Source of the DNA: Rhizobium rhizogenes NBRC 13257
Lineage (GTDB): Bacteria > Pseudomonadota > Alphaproteobacteria > Rhizobiales > Rhizobiaceae
Direction: 5' to 3'
Length of the DNA stretch: 64,000 nt
Assembly: GCF_000696095.1 (NCBI RefSeq)
Contig: NZ_BAYX01000001.1
Location: forward strand, 372,001-436,000
A program made the translations under genes and the position numbers. The notes beneath the pieces were generated by a model that was not told where the DNA came from, did not search any database, and saw only the letters and a program-made list of their open reading frames with translations. Every line of letters begins with the position of its first letter. Position 1 is the first letter of the stretch. Positions 44,903-56,107 of this stretch are shown here, in pieces.

Positions 44903-46180
44903 ATGCGGGGTATTGTCATGCAGGATCATCATATCGTCGTCGTCGGGGGCGGTTTCGGCGGATTGCAGCTCGCCAATGATCTGAAAGGCGCGCCGGTCCG
45001 CATCACCTTGATCGATCGGCGTAACCATCACCTGTTCCAGCCACTGCTCTATCAGGTCGCGACCACCTTGCTCGCCACCTCCGAGATCGCCTGGCCGATC
45101 CGCAACTTTTTCCGCGACCGGCCTGAGGTGACGACGCTGTTGGCGGAAGTCGCGGGGGTCGACAGCCAGGCACATACCGTGACGTTGAAGAATGGCGACA
45201 CGATCGGCTACGATACGCTGGTGCTGGCGACGGGCGCGACCCATGCCTATTTCGGCCATGACGAATGGGAGCCGGTGGCGCCGGGGCTGAAGACGCTCGA
45301 GGATGCGACGACCATCCGCCGCCGTGTGCTTCTGGCGTTCGAGCAGGCCGAGCTGGAAAAAGATCCGGCCATTCGTGATGCGCTCCTGACGTTCACGATC
45401 GTCGGCGCCGGGCCGACCGGGGTCGAGCTTGCCGGCATCATCGCCGAGCTCGCCCGAAAAACGCTGCCGAAGGAATTCCGCAATATCGATACCAGCAAGG
45501 CGAGGATCATCCTTGTCGAAGCAGGCCCACGCGTTCTCGCAAGCTTTGTCGAGGAATTGTCGGACTATGCCCAGAAGGCGTTGGAAAAGCTCGGCGTTGA
45601 AATCCATTTGGGCAAGCCGGTTACATCCTGCACCGCTGAAGGCGTGACCATCGGGGATACTTTCGTGCCGTGCCGCACCATCGTCTGGGCAGCCGGCGTG
45701 CAGGCATCACCGGCGGCGAAATGGCTTGACGTTCCTGCTGATCGCGCTGGCCGCGTCGTGGTCGACAAGGAGCTGCACGCGCCGGGCCAGCCGGATATTT
45801 TCGTCATCGGCGATACGGCGGCGGTGACGCGCGAGGATGGCAGCCCCGTGCCCGGCATTGCGCCGGCCGCCAAGCAGCAGGGTGCCTACGTCGCCAAGGT
45901 GATCAGGGCGAAACTGGCGGGCCAGCCGGCGCCGGGGCCGTTTCACTATCGCCATCAGGGAAGTCTTGCCACGATCGGCAAAAGTGCCGCGATCATCGAT
46001 TTCGGCCGGATCAAGCTCAAGGGATGGCTTGCCTGGTGGGTCTGGGGCCTTGCCCATATCTACTTCCTGATCGGCACACGCTGGCGCATCGCCGTCGCCT
46101 GGAGCTGGCTGTGGATCTATATCAGCCGCCAGCACAGCGCCCGGCTGATTACGCAGAGAGAAACCATGCGGGAGGAATGA
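44903..46180 (+). CDS. ndh: Type II NADH dehydrogenase (NDH-2)
   Basis: Membrane-associated flavoprotein of 425 residues passing electrons from NADH to quinone without pumping protons. FAD motif IVVVGGGFGGLQLANDL, NAD motif TIVGAGPTGVELAGIIAE and a second FAD motif IFVIGDTAAV are clear. The hydrophobic tail (WLAWWVWGLAHIYFLIG) anchors it to the membrane. Either the ATG at 44903 (AGGGA upstream) or at 44918 may be used. A terminator follows directly. Confidence 0.9.
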   Translation: MRGIVMQDHHIVVVGGGFGGLQLANDLKGAPVRITLIDRRNHHLFQPLLYQVATTLLATSEIAWPIRNFFRDRPEVTTLLAEVAGVDSQAHTVTLKNGDTIGYDTLVLATGATHAYFGHDEWEPVAPGLKTLEDATTIRRRVLLAFEQAELEKDPAIRDALLTFTIVGAGPTGVELAGIIAELARKTLPKEFRNIDTSKARIILVEAGPRVLASFVEELSDYAQKALEKLGVEIHLGKPVTSCTAEGVTIGDTFVPCRTIVWAAGVQASPAAKWLDVPADRAGRVVVDKELHAPGQPDIFVIGDTAAVTREDGSPVPGIAPAAKQQGAYVAKVIRAKLAGQPAPGPFHYRHQGSLATIGKSAAIIDFGRIKLKGWLAWWVWGLAHIYFLIGTRWRIAVAWSWLWIYISRQHSARLITQRETMREE

Positions 46181-46209
46181 AAAAAGGGCAGCCAAACGGC
46201 TGCCCTTTT
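46181..46209. terminator. Bidirectional terminator
   Basis: AAAAAGGGCAGCC, loop AAAC, GGCTGCCCTTTT. It starts at the base after the ndh stop and serves the convergent alcohol dehydrogenase gene on the other strand as well. Confidence 0.9.
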
Positions 46210-46235
46210 CCAATCGGTCTTTGCACCCGTAATGC

Positions 46236-47279
46236 TTAGGCCAGCGAGGCGATATCGATGACGAAGCGATAGCGGACGTCGCTCTTCAGAACGCGCTCAT
46301 AGGCTTCGTTGATCTTGTCGATATTGATCAGCTCGATTTCCGAGACGATGTTGTGCTCGCCGCAGAAGTCCAGCATTTCCTGGGTTTCCTTGATCGAACC
46401 GATCATCGAGCCGGAGAGGCTGCGGCGGCCTGGAATGATCGAGAAGGCATGGACCGGAACGGCGTGTTCCGGAACGCCGAGCAGCACCATGCTGCCGTCG
46501 TACTTCAGCAGGTTCAGGTAGGCATTCCAGTCGATGGCGGTGCCGACCGTGTTGAGGATCAGGTCGAAGCTGCCTGCGAGCTTGGTGAAGGTTTCGGCAT
46601 CGCTGGTGGCATAATAGTGGTCGGCGCCGAGCTTGAAGCCGTCTTCCTTCTTCGACAGCGTCTGGCTGAGAACCGTCACGTCGGCGCCCATGGCGTGCGC
46701 CAGCTTGACGCCCATGTGGCCGAGGCCACCCATGCCGACAACAGCAATCTTCTTGCCTGGGCCGGCCTTCCAGTGGCGGAGCGGCGAATAGAGCGTGATG
46801 CCGGCGCACAGCAGCGGCGCACCTGCGTCGAGCGGGATATTGTCCGGGAAGGAGAGGACATAGCCTTCCTTGACGACGATCGAGTCGGAATAGCCGCCAT
46901 AAGTCGGCGTCTCGCCATCGGCTTCGACGTCGTTGTAGGTCTGGACCAGGCCCGGCATGTAATGTTCGTAGTCGAGGTCGCGCGTGGCGCAGGTCGTGCA
47001 GGAGTTGACGAAGCAGCCAACGCCGACGCGGTCGCCGACCTTGAACTTGGTCACTTTCGAGCCGACGGCGGTGACGATGCCGGCGACTTCATGGCCTGGC
47101 ACCATCGGATACTTCGAGCCGCCCCATTCGTTGCGGGCCTGATGGATGTCGGAGTGGCAGACGCCGCAATATTTGACGGAGATGGCGACGTCATCGTCAT
47201 TCGGCGCCCGGCGTTCAAAGGTGAAAGGGGTGAGCGGCTTGGACGCGTCGGTGGCGGCGTAGCCTTTTGCAATAGCCAT
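46236..47279 (-). CDS. Zinc-type NAD(P)-dependent alcohol dehydrogenase (YahK/cinnamyl-alcohol type)
   Basis: Medium-chain dehydrogenase of 347 residues. The catalytic zinc site is intact ([15 protein letters not shown]). The Rossmann motif is [15 protein letters not shown]. The structural zinc lobe is changed: where four Cys are normal, it reads [16 protein letters not shown], so the third and fourth Cys are Arg and Met. Likely an aldehyde reductase. It diverges from an AraC-type regulator across 105 bp, resembling the YqhC-controlled aldehyde reductase arrangement. Confidence 0.88.
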   Translation of the reverse strand: MAIAKGYAATDASKPLTPFTFERRAPNDDDVAISVKYCGVCHSDIHQARNEWGGSKYPMVPGHEVAGIVTAVGSKVTKFKVGDRVGVGCFVNSCTTCATRDLDYEHYMPGLVQTYNDVEADGETPTYGGYSDSIVVKEGYVLSFPDNIPLDAGAPLLCAGITLYSPLRHWKAGPGKKIAVVGMGGLGHMGVKLAHAMGADVTVLSQTLSKKEDGFKLGADHYYATSDAETFTKLAGSFDLILNTVGTAIDWNAYLNLLKYDGSMVLLGVPEHAVPVHAFSIIPGRRSLSGSMIGSIKETQEMLDFCGEHNIVSEIELINIDKINEAYERVLKSDVRYRFVIDIASLA

Positions 47280-47384
47280 GGGGATTTCCTTTTTGGTAGG
47301 ATTGGCTTCAGATGAAGTGGAAATTCTGATGACTGACTATGCATCGGAAACGGGCGATAGCGTTAGAGCGATCCTGCAAGCTTT

Positions 47385-48392
47385 ATGTACGATTCTCCGA
47401 ATCTGGATGAGCGGCGCTCTTTCGAAACAATGGACGAAGACCTAGATAGGTCTCGACAAATCCTCAAAAACAATTGGTTGCGCATGACCCTGCCTTTCAA
47501 TCCCAATCAGGAACTCGCTTCCATCATCGCTCGTTTCGCGACGGGGGATGGAGAGCATCACACACCGATAGAAGGGCTTAATCTTTATCGGCAGTCGGCT
47601 GCGACCGTGTGGCAGCACGGGGCTTACCGGCCCTGCTTTGCCATTGTGGTCCAAGGGCACAAGACCTTGACCGTTGGTGCCGATACATACCATTACGGCG
47701 TTGGCGAGTACATTCTGACGGCTCTCGACCTTCCCGTATCGACGCAGGTCACCAATGTTGGCAGCGAAACGCCTTATCTTTGTTTCGGCATGGCGCTCGA
47801 CAGTGAACGGCTGAAGGAGCTGCTGTCGCGCGTCGGTATTCCGCGCGAGGCGGTGACGGCGGAACCCGTGCGCGGGTTGGCGGTCAATCCGGCATCGCCG
47901 GAGTTGCTCGACGCCTCGTTGCGGCTGCTCCGATTGCTCGACCGGCCGGAGGATATTCCTGCCATGGCGCCGCTGATCGAGCAGGAAATCCTCTACCGCC
48001 TGCTGACCGGCCCGAATGGACCCCGGCTGCTGCAGGTTGCCATGGCCGAGAGCCAGAGCAACAGGGTGGCGCGCGCTATCGCCTGGATTCGCGGCAATTT
48101 CACCCAGCCGCTGCGCATCGAGGAATTGGCCGAGCGTGCAGGGATGAGCGTTTCCTCGCTGCATCATCATTTCAAGGCCGTCACGGCCATGACGCCGATA
48201 CAATATCAGAAGCAGCTTCGGCTGCATGAGGCACGACGGCTGATGATCGTGGAGCAGCTCGATGTCGGCTCTGCCGGTCATCGCGTCGGCTATCAGAGCC
48301 CTTCGCAGTTCAGCCGCGAATATAGCCGCCTTTACGGCCTGTCGCCGCTCCGGGACGTCGAGGGCATACGCAGTCCGGTCGCAGCGGAATAG
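47385..48392 (+). CDS. AraC-family regulator (AraC_N type)
   Basis: Activator of 335 residues. The N-terminal ligand part of about 200 residues matches the AraC_N (YqhC-like) type, with LNLYRQSAATVWQHGAYRPCFAIVVQG in outline. The C-terminal double HTH is shown by LRIEELAERAGMSVSSLHHHFKAV and VGYQSPSQFSREYSRLYG (in part). It is probably the activator of the divergent alcohol dehydrogenase in response to aldehydes. The start may lie a little further in (Met16 or Met34). Confidence 0.85.
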   Translation: MYDSPNLDERRSFETMDEDLDRSRQILKNNWLRMTLPFNPNQELASIIARFATGDGEHHTPIEGLNLYRQSAATVWQHGAYRPCFAIVVQGHKTLTVGADTYHYGVGEYILTALDLPVSTQVTNVGSETPYLCFGMALDSERLKELLSRVGIPREAVTAEPVRGLAVNPASPELLDASLRLLRLLDRPEDIPAMAPLIEQEILYRLLTGPNGPRLLQVAMAESQSNRVARAIAWIRGNFTQPLRIEELAERAGMSVSSLHHHFKAVTAMTPIQYQKQLRLHEARRLMIVEQLDVGSAGHRVGYQSPSQFSREYSRLYGLSPLRDVEGIRSPVAAE

Positions 48393-48474
48393 TTTCGCGT
48401 GCTTTATTGATGCGGTGCAGCGACGATTTTCGCTTGACGCTCGCTCAGCTCTGCGCCATAACGCGCCACGAACC

Positions 48475-48488
48475 GTACCGTACGGTAC
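48475..48488. promoter_or_regulatory. Perfect 14-bp palindrome, TetR operator candidate
   Basis: GTACCGTACGGTAC, ending 10 bp before the TetR-family start. Perfect symmetry and position argue for autoregulation. Confidence 0.65.
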
Positions 48489-48498
48489 TCATTTGGGG

Positions 48499-50228
<1,730 letters not shown>

Positions 50229-50256
50229 GCTTTTCGAGACGTTGAAGCATTGAAAT

Positions 50257-50290
50257 AAAAGGCCGAGGAGGGAAACTTCCTCGGCCTTTT
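50257..50290 (+). terminator. Rho-independent terminator after ilvC
   Basis: AAAAGGCCGAGGA and TCCTCGGCCTTTT pair along 13 bases around an 8-base loop. It is U-rich on both strands' ends and lies 28 bp after the ilvC stop. Confidence 0.9.
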
Positions 50291-50354
50291 ATATACGTCA
50301 CCTGGTAACGAGACCGGCTAGCGGGATAGTCGCGAATTCGCTATAAGGTTGCAA

Positions 50355-51110
50355 ATGATCTCCGATGAAACAGATTTGGCTCGGGAAGCCTCCCATCTTC
50401 AGAGATGCTGGGAGGCAGCGTATGCTGCATTTTCCGGATATTCAGCCCCTGAAATACTGAATGCATCGCAATTGCGTGATCCGGAGAAGATTTCGCGCGA
50501 TTTGCGCTCCGCATCGATGCCGGAGTTAAGTGGCAACGCTTTGGGTGGTTACGCGATGTGGGCGATAACCACAGTCGGGGGCGTTGAGGAATACAAACAT
50601 TATCTTCCGCGCATTCTGCAACATAGTCTTCTGACACCGAGTGAGCCTGGCTTCGATCCGCTGATAATCTTGTCTAAGCTGGAATATACGGACTGGTATC
50701 GGTGGCCGGCGTCGGAGTGCTTTGCGATCGAGAATGTTTATAGCGCGTCATGGCACTGGGCACGATTGCAGCATCCGGACGAATTTGACGCGATGAATTG
50801 GTTCGTCTGCGCAATTCGTCTCGAAAAAGATATCAATTCCGTTCTCGAGTCGTGGCTGACCAATCTGACACCAAATTCTGCCTTGCAGTTTACCGAAGTC
50901 ATTAACCGTTCGGACAGCCTTCCCTATGGAGAGGCCTCTTGGGAGGATCTTGATTTGGCAACAAGACGAACGATCGCAAGTTGGTTGTGCGATGACGCGT
51001 TGCAAACTGCTATTACGGAGATTGTCGACAACGTAGCCGATAGAGATATGTGGCGTATCGATTCGGTTGAGGCGACTTTGGCCAATCTGGGCACAAAAGC
51101 CTGGCGCTAA
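50355..51110 (+). CDS. Uncharacterised protein, possibly of a widespread hypothetical family
   Basis: Soluble, acidic, Trp-rich protein of 251 residues that I cannot assign. The segment GGVEEYKHYLPRILQHSL, followed by DPLIILSKLEY and WPASECFAIENVY, resembles from memory an uncharacterised family seen beside polymorphic toxins and in actinobacteria, but this is weak. There is no signal peptide or membrane segment. Its codon use and lower GC differ from the core genes around it. The ATG at 50355 with AAGG upstream is used. It lies at the left edge of an accessory patch with a methyltransferase and VapBC. Confidence 0.6.
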   Translation: MISDETDLAREASHLQRCWEAAYAAFSGYSAPEILNASQLRDPEKISRDLRSASMPELSGNALGGYAMWAITTVGGVEEYKHYLPRILQHSLLTPSEPGFDPLIILSKLEYTDWYRWPASECFAIENVYSASWHWARLQHPDEFDAMNWFVCAIRLEKDINSVLESWLTNLTPNSALQFTEVINRSDSLPYGEASWEDLDLATRRTIASWLCDDALQTAITEIVDNVADRDMWRIDSVEATLANLGTKAWR

Positions 51111-51213
51111 GTCGATTGGAGGTAGTTGGCGGTGCACATCGTGCTTAGATTGGGGATGTCGGCACCAAGGTGACTTGGTCAGCAAGGGCATCGACCAAGC
51201 CCCGGCCTTTTTT

Positions 51214-51801
51214 CTATTTCCGCGCTTTGACGTAGAGCCATTTCGTCGGCTTGCCGTCGAAACCGCCGCCGTCGGCTTCGGTCATCGCTATGTCTCTCCA
51301 ACAGCCTTTACCGAGCAGTGCTGTCAGCCATGCGGCCGAGGGGTAGTTATAGTATCGGCCGAATGTATCGTGGCCTTCGGCTTCACCGGCTTTGAAGCTG
51401 GCGTGGAAGATGCCGCCGTCTTTCAGCGCGCGGCGGATCCGATCGAGAATATCGGGCAGGGCGGCGCGAGGCGCATGCAGCAGGCTGGCTTCGGCCCACA
51501 CGCCATCGTGAGCGCCTTCGATATCGAGCGTTTCGAACCGCAATATATGAACCGGCCTACCGATCAGGGCCTCCGCCTGTTTGGCAAGTTCGGTCGAACC
51601 ATCGGTCAGCGTCACGGCGAAACCGCGCGAGATCATATAGGCCGCGTCCTGTCCTGCGCCGCAGCCAAGCTCGAGGATGGATGCACCTGCGGGAAGGGCG
51701 GCCAGGAAGGCATCAAGCCGGCTTTGCGGCAGGTTGCGTTTGCGTGTGGCATAGATGACGGCGTTGTCGTCGTAGAAGGAGGAGGTGGGGTCGTTTGTCA
51801 T
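51214..51801 (-). CDS. Class I SAM-dependent methyltransferase (TehB-like)
   Basis: Methyltransferase of 195 residues. Motif I for S-adenosylmethionine binding is ILELGCGAGQDAAYM; LTDGSTELAKQAE follows. HDGVWAEASLLHAP resembles the TehB/thiopurine-type region. Substrate unknown. It begins one base after the stop of vapC, so it is probably expressed from the vapBC promoter. Confidence 0.83.
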   Translation of the reverse strand: MTNDPTSSFYDDNAVIYATRKRNLPQSRLDAFLAALPAGASILELGCGAGQDAAYMISRGFAVTLTDGSTELAKQAEALIGRPVHILRFETLDIEGAHDGVWAEASLLHAPRAALPDILDRIRRALKDGGIFHASFKAGEAEGHDTFGRYYNYPSAAWLTALLGKGCWRDIAMTEADGGGFDGKPTKWLYVKARK

Positions 51802-51802
51802 G

Positions 51803-52183
51803 TCAAACCATTGCCTTCGGGAGATAAATTACGTTTTCCAGCCCTTTGAAGTGTGCATCGCAGGTCAGGACATCGGCGTCGTGCTGGAGTGCGGTCGCGT
51901 AGATGATCGCATCGGCAGTGGCGAGCTTGTGTTGCACGGAGAGTTCGGCAGCGCGGCGTGCAGTTGCCGTGTCCAATGGTACGACGTTGCATAGCATCGT
52001 ATAGGCGATGAAGTTGTTCAGTGCATCTTCATCTTGTTCGCGAAGAAGCCATTTGGAAAGTTCAAGCTGGACAATCGTTGGAACGATGCAGTCGCCGGGT
52101 TCCGGAATTTGATCGGACAGTTGCTGTCCGAGCGGGCTACCAAGAATCCACTCGATCCACGCGGAACTATCGACCACGCGCAT
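51803..52183 (-). CDS. vapC: VapC-type PIN-domain toxin
   Basis: RNase toxin of 126 residues with the PIN acidic residues in VVDSSAWIEW, LELSKWLL, and TADAIIYATA followed by LTCDAHF. It probably cleaves tRNA or mRNA when free of antitoxin. Its ATG shares one base with the vapB stop (TGATG), the usual coupled toxin-antitoxin layout. Confidence 0.88.
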   Translation of the reverse strand: MRVVDSSAWIEWILGSPLGQQLSDQIPEPGDCIVPTIVQLELSKWLLREQDEDALNNFIAYTMLCNVVPLDTATARRAAELSVQHKLATADAIIYATALQHDADVLTCDAHFKGLENVIYLPKAMV

Positions 52184-52392
52184 CAGAAGCGGTCGTCCCG
52201 GTCGCGGTAGTTCTCAGGATTTGCGCCACGCGCCATACCTTTGAGATCTGCCAAAGTTGGAACAGGCATAAGGAGTACGCCTTTGCCTTTCGGAATGAAT
52301 ACGAACTCCTGGCCGGCGCTCCAGTGTTGCTGATCGCGCACTTCTTTTGGGATCGATATCTGAAATTTCGATGAGAGGGTCGCGGTGGCCAT
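52183..52392 (-). CDS. vapB: VapB-type AbrB/MazE-fold antitoxin
   Basis: Antitoxin of 69 residues beginning MATATLSSKFQISIPKEVRD, the swapped-hairpin AbrB DNA-binding fold. The C-terminal tail (about 40-69) should block VapC. The ATG at 52392 is used; the frame is open to 52518, but that part has no family similarity. It autoregulates in known systems. No clear palindrome was found in 52393-52623. Confidence 0.85.
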   Translation of the reverse strand: MATATLSSKFQISIPKEVRDQQHWSAGQEFVFIPKGKGVLLMPVPTLADLKGMARGANPENYRDRDDRF

Positions 52393-52623
52393 TCTTACGT
52401 TTTTCCTATCGATTGATGCTGCGTAAGAATAACACTCGGACAGAGAAATGTGTAGGTCCTTTCGGAAGCGGGAAATCGACATGCGGTATTGATTGAGCGA
52501 CATCCTTCTGCCGATCAATCCTCATTCCTTGTCACCGTCGCAAACAAAATAGGTCAGCATTGTTGACTTATCTTTTGTTGCGTGTTTTGGTGCTGCAAAG
52601 ACCAAAAATTACGAGGAAGCCCC

Positions 52624-53853
52624 ATGTTGAATTGGGAAAATATCTTTGCGACGCGTTCCAGCCGTATGCGTGCCTCCGAAATCCGCGAGCTGCTGAAGCT
52701 CCTTGAGCGGCCTGACATCATCTCTTTTGCCGGTGGTATTCCGGATCCTGCGCTGTTTCCGGATCAGGAATTCAAGCAGGCCTATGCGGACATTTTTTCC
52801 GGTCCCGCGGTCAATGCGGCGCTGCAATATTCGGTCAGCGAAGGCTACAAGCCGCTGCGCGAATGGCTGGTCGGCCAAACGGTGGCGCTTGGCGTTCCCT
52901 GCGAGCTTGAGAACGTCTTTATCGTCTCCGGGTCGCAACAGGGATTGGACTATCTCGGCAAGCTGTTCCTGTCGCCGAAAGATACGGCGCTGGTGACTGC
53001 GCCGACCTATCTTGGTGCGCTGCAGGCCTTCAATGCCTATGAGCCGACCTATGATCAGCTCACCCCCGGCTGCAACCGCACTCCTGCCTCCTATCGCACG
53101 GCTGCGGAGCAGGCGGGCGGCAGGGTGAAATTTGCCTATCTTTCCGCGGACTTTGCCAATCCGACCGGCGAAACGGTCGATCTCGCCGCGCGCGAAAAGT
53201 TGATCGACCTCGGCGACGAACTGGACATCGCGATCATCGAGGATGCCGCCTATCAGTCGTTGCGCTATGACGGCGAGCCGGTCCCGCCGATCCTGGCGCT
53301 GGAAATCGCCCGCAAGGGCCATATCAACGATACGCGCACGATCTATTGCGGCAGCTTTTCCAAGACCTTGGCGCCGGGTCTTCGCGTCGGCTTCGTTGTT
53401 GCCAATGCGCCTGTTATCCGCAAGCTGGTGCTGATGAAACAGGCCGCCGATCTGCATTCCTCGACCATCAACCAGATCGCCATCCATCAGGTTGCCGAGC
53501 GCGGCTTCGATGCGCAGGTCGCCAAGGTCCGCAAGGCCTATAGCCACCGCCGCGACTGCATGCTGACCGCGCTTGCGAAATATATGCCTGATGGTACGAG
53601 TTGGACCAAGCCGGAAGGCGGTATGTTTGTCTGGGTCACCCTGCCCAAGGGCATGGATGGCGCCAAGCTGCTGGCGAAATCGCTGGAAACCGTCAAGGTC
53701 GCCTTCGTGCCCGGCCAGGCCTTCTTCGCCGACGGCTCCGGCCCGAACACCTTCCGTCTCAGCTTCTCCTGCGCCAACGAGCAGATGATCGATGAGGGGA
53801 TTTCGCGTCTCGGTAAATTGGTCGCGGGTGAGATCGGGGCGATGGCGGCGTAA
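52624..53853 (+). CDS. PLP-dependent aminotransferase (LysN/2-aminoadipate type)
   Basis: Class I/II aminotransferase of 409 residues. The PLP lysine lies in CGSFSKTLAPGLRVGF; FAGGIPDPALFPDQEF near the start and ADFANPTGETVD fit the LysN/2-aminoadipate transaminase and valine-pyruvate branch. GAGGAA precedes the ATG at 52624. Its substrates are probably aromatic or branched amino acids or 2-aminoadipate. The 230 bp upstream separate it from vapBC. Confidence 0.88.
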   Translation: MLNWENIFATRSSRMRASEIRELLKLLERPDIISFAGGIPDPALFPDQEFKQAYADIFSGPAVNAALQYSVSEGYKPLREWLVGQTVALGVPCELENVFIVSGSQQGLDYLGKLFLSPKDTALVTAPTYLGALQAFNAYEPTYDQLTPGCNRTPASYRTAAEQAGGRVKFAYLSADFANPTGETVDLAAREKLIDLGDELDIAIIEDAAYQSLRYDGEPVPPILALEIARKGHINDTRTIYCGSFSKTLAPGLRVGFVVANAPVIRKLVLMKQAADLHSSTINQIAIHQVAERGFDAQVAKVRKAYSHRRDCMLTALAKYMPDGTSWTKPEGGMFVWVTLPKGMDGAKLLAKSLETVKVAFVPGQAFFADGSGPNTFRLSFSCANEQMIDEGISRLGKLVAGEIGAMAA

Positions 53854-53874
53854 GCCGCCACGCCATTTTCACGC

Positions 53875-54933
53875 TTACTTCGCCAGATGCGGCGCGATCA
53901 GCGACAGGTCGGCCTCGCTCAGCCGGTCGCTGGCAGTATTGGCTTGGTGCCAATAGGGGTAAAGCAGCGGCAGCAGGCTGACATCGTCGAGGCGCTTGCG
54001 CTCTTCGTCGGTCAGCTTCAGCTCGGCGCTGGCAAGGTTATCCTTGAATTGCGCGTCGGTACGGCCGCCGATGATGACCGAGGTGACACCCTTGCGGCCG
54101 ATCAGCCAGGCAAGCGCCACTTGCGCCGCCGAGACGCCGCGGCCATCGGCAATCTCCACCAGCGTATCGACGATATTCCACAGGCGGTTCTCGTCGCGGA
54201 TCGGCGGCTCGGTCCAGCCGGCGAACTGGCGGGTGCCTTCCGGCGTCGCTTGGTTGCGGCGGTGCTTGCCGGAGAGAAGGCCACCGGCGATCGGGCTCCA
54301 GACCAGCACGCCGAGGCCCTGGTCGATGCTGACCGGCAGCAGTTCGTACTCGGCGTCGCGGGCTTCGAGCGTGTAGTGAATCTGCTGGCTGACGAAGCGC
54401 TGGTACTTGTCGCGCTCGCTGATGCCGAGCGCCTTCATGATGTGCCATGCGGAGAAATTCGAGCAGCCGATATAACGCACCTTGCCCTGGCGGACGAGCG
54501 TATCGAGCGCCTCCAACGTCTCTTCGAGCGGCGTCTGACCGTCCCATTCGTGCAACTGATAGAGATCGATGACATCGGTCTTCATGCGCTTCAGGCTGGC
54601 TTCGCAGGCCTGGATCAGGTGCTGGCGCGAAGAGCCGACATCGTTGACGTCGCTGCCCATCGGGAAACGGGCCTTGGTGGCTATCAGCACGCCGTTCTTG
54701 CGCGGTCCACCGATGATCTCGCCGAGAATTTCCTCCGAAGCCCCTTGGGAATAGACATCGGCCGTGTCGATCAGGTTGACGCCGGCGTCCAGGCACATGT
54801 CGACCAGCCGCTTCGCCTCGCTGACGCCGAGATCGCCGACGGTCTTCGCCCAGCCAACGCCGCCGAAGGTCATCGTACCCATGGTGATGGTGGAAACTTT
54901 GAGGCCGGAACGGCCAAGCAGACGGTATTCCAT
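53875..54933 (-). CDS. Aldo/keto reductase (YajO/Kv-beta-like)
   Basis: Barrel reductase of 352 residues. Catalytic residues lie in LIDTADVYSQGASEE (Asp, Tyr), LIATKARFP (Lys) and LYQLHEWDG (His). GGAGG stands before the ATG. A likely general aldehyde reductase. It diverges from the ABC binding-protein gene over 176 bp. Confidence 0.88.
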   Translation of the reverse strand: MEYRLLGRSGLKVSTITMGTMTFGGVGWAKTVGDLGVSEAKRLVDMCLDAGVNLIDTADVYSQGASEEILGEIIGGPRKNGVLIATKARFPMGSDVNDVGSSRQHLIQACEASLKRMKTDVIDLYQLHEWDGQTPLEETLEALDTLVRQGKVRYIGCSNFSAWHIMKALGISERDKYQRFVSQQIHYTLEARDAEYELLPVSIDQGLGVLVWSPIAGGLLSGKHRRNQATPEGTRQFAGWTEPPIRDENRLWNIVDTLVEIADGRGVSAAQVALAWLIGRKGVTSVIIGGRTDAQFKDNLASAELKLTDEERKRLDDVSLLPLLYPYWHQANTASDRLSEADLSLIAPHLAK

Positions 54934-55109
54934 AGATTTATCCTCCCAAAATCAGATCTGAAATTCGTGCGCTAGGAAATAGGGCAGGGCACCGATGGTC
55001 AAGGTCGAATGATAGTATGAACGGTACTGACACTCTAAATTGAACTGTCACAATCATGTTAAGCCACACGTCTAAGGAACGCTCCTGATCACCCAGTCGA
55101 GGACGCTCC

Positions 55110-56090
55110 ATGAAGACGCTTGTTTCCGCTTTCGCCGGCCTCCTGGCCGTTGCTCTTTTCTCCGGCTCGGCTGCGGCCGCCGACCTCGTCCTATATACCA
55201 GCCAGCCGAATGCCGATGCGCAGGCAACCGTCGATGGTTTCATGGCCGCCAATCCCGGCATCAAGGTCGATTGGGTCCGCGACGGCACGCCGCAGATCAT
55301 CGCCAAGCTGCAAGCGGAAATCCAGGCCGGCGCTCCGGTCGCCGATGTTCTCCTGATCGCCGATACGGTCACGCTGGAACGCCTGAAAGAAGCCGGCAAG
55401 CTGCTGGCCTATAAGTCGCCGGAAGCTGCGAATTACGACGCGGCTCTCTATGACGCCGATGGCTATTATTATTCCACCAAGCTGATCACCACCGGCATCG
55501 TCTACAACACCGCCGCTTCGATGAAGCCGACGAGCTGGCAGGATCTGACCAAGCCGGAAGCCAAGGGTCTGGTTGCCATGCCAAGCCCGCTTGCTTCGGG
55601 CGCTGCGCTCATTCATGCGCAGACGCTCGCTGGCGTCGGCAGCCTCGGCTGGGATTTCTACAAGAACCTTGCCGCCAATGGCGCAGTTGCTGCTGGTGGC
55701 AACGGCGCGGTGCTGAAGTCGGTCGCCTCGGGCGAGAAAGCCTATGGCATGGTCGTCGACTACATGCCGATCCGCGAAAAGGCCAAGGGCGCACCGCTGG
55801 AATTCGTGTTCCCGTCCGAAGGTGTTTCGGCGGTGACCGAGCCGGTCGGCATTCTCGCCAGCGCCAAGCATGCCGACGCCGCCAAGAAGTTCGTCGATTA
55901 TGTTCTTTCCGAAAAAGGCCAGGAGGGCTTCCTCAAGCTCGGCTATATTCCGGCCCGCAACGGCATGTCGCTGCCTGCCGGTTTCCCGGCGCGTGACAGC
56001 ATCAAGGTTTTGCCGTTGAATGCTGCCGAAGCCCTGAAGAATACCGATCAGGACCTGAAGACCTTCTCCTCCTATTACGGATCGAATTGA
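55110..56090 (+). CDS. FbpA-like ABC transporter substrate-binding protein
   Basis: Periplasmic binding protein of 326 residues. The signal peptide ends at SAAAA (about residue 24), then DLVLYTSQPNADAQATVDGF, typical of the Fe3+-type family. The paired Tyr motif that binds iron in FbpA is not clear: the matching segment reads GMVVDYMPIREKA. The ligand could therefore be a different one, for example a phosphonate or sugar phosphate. No Fur or RirA-type box was recognised upstream. First gene of a three-gene importer. Confidence 0.82.
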   Translation: MKTLVSAFAGLLAVALFSGSAAAADLVLYTSQPNADAQATVDGFMAANPGIKVDWVRDGTPQIIAKLQAEIQAGAPVADVLLIADTVTLERLKEAGKLLAYKSPEAANYDAALYDADGYYYSTKLITTGIVYNTAASMKPTSWQDLTKPEAKGLVAMPSPLASGAALIHAQTLAGVGSLGWDFYKNLAANGAVAAGGNGAVLKSVASGEKAYGMVVDYMPIREKAKGAPLEFVFPSEGVSAVTEPVGILASAKHADAAKKFVDYVLSEKGQEGFLKLGYIPARNGMSLPAGFPARDSIKVLPLNAAEALKNTDQDLKTFSSYYGSN

Positions 56091-56107
56091 TCCCATCTGG
56101 ACTGTCG

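Noticed and set aside
55009..55109. Search for a Fur or RirA-type iron box before the FbpA-like gene
   Set aside because: Only loose matches such as CTGTCACAATCATG were seen; not convincing.
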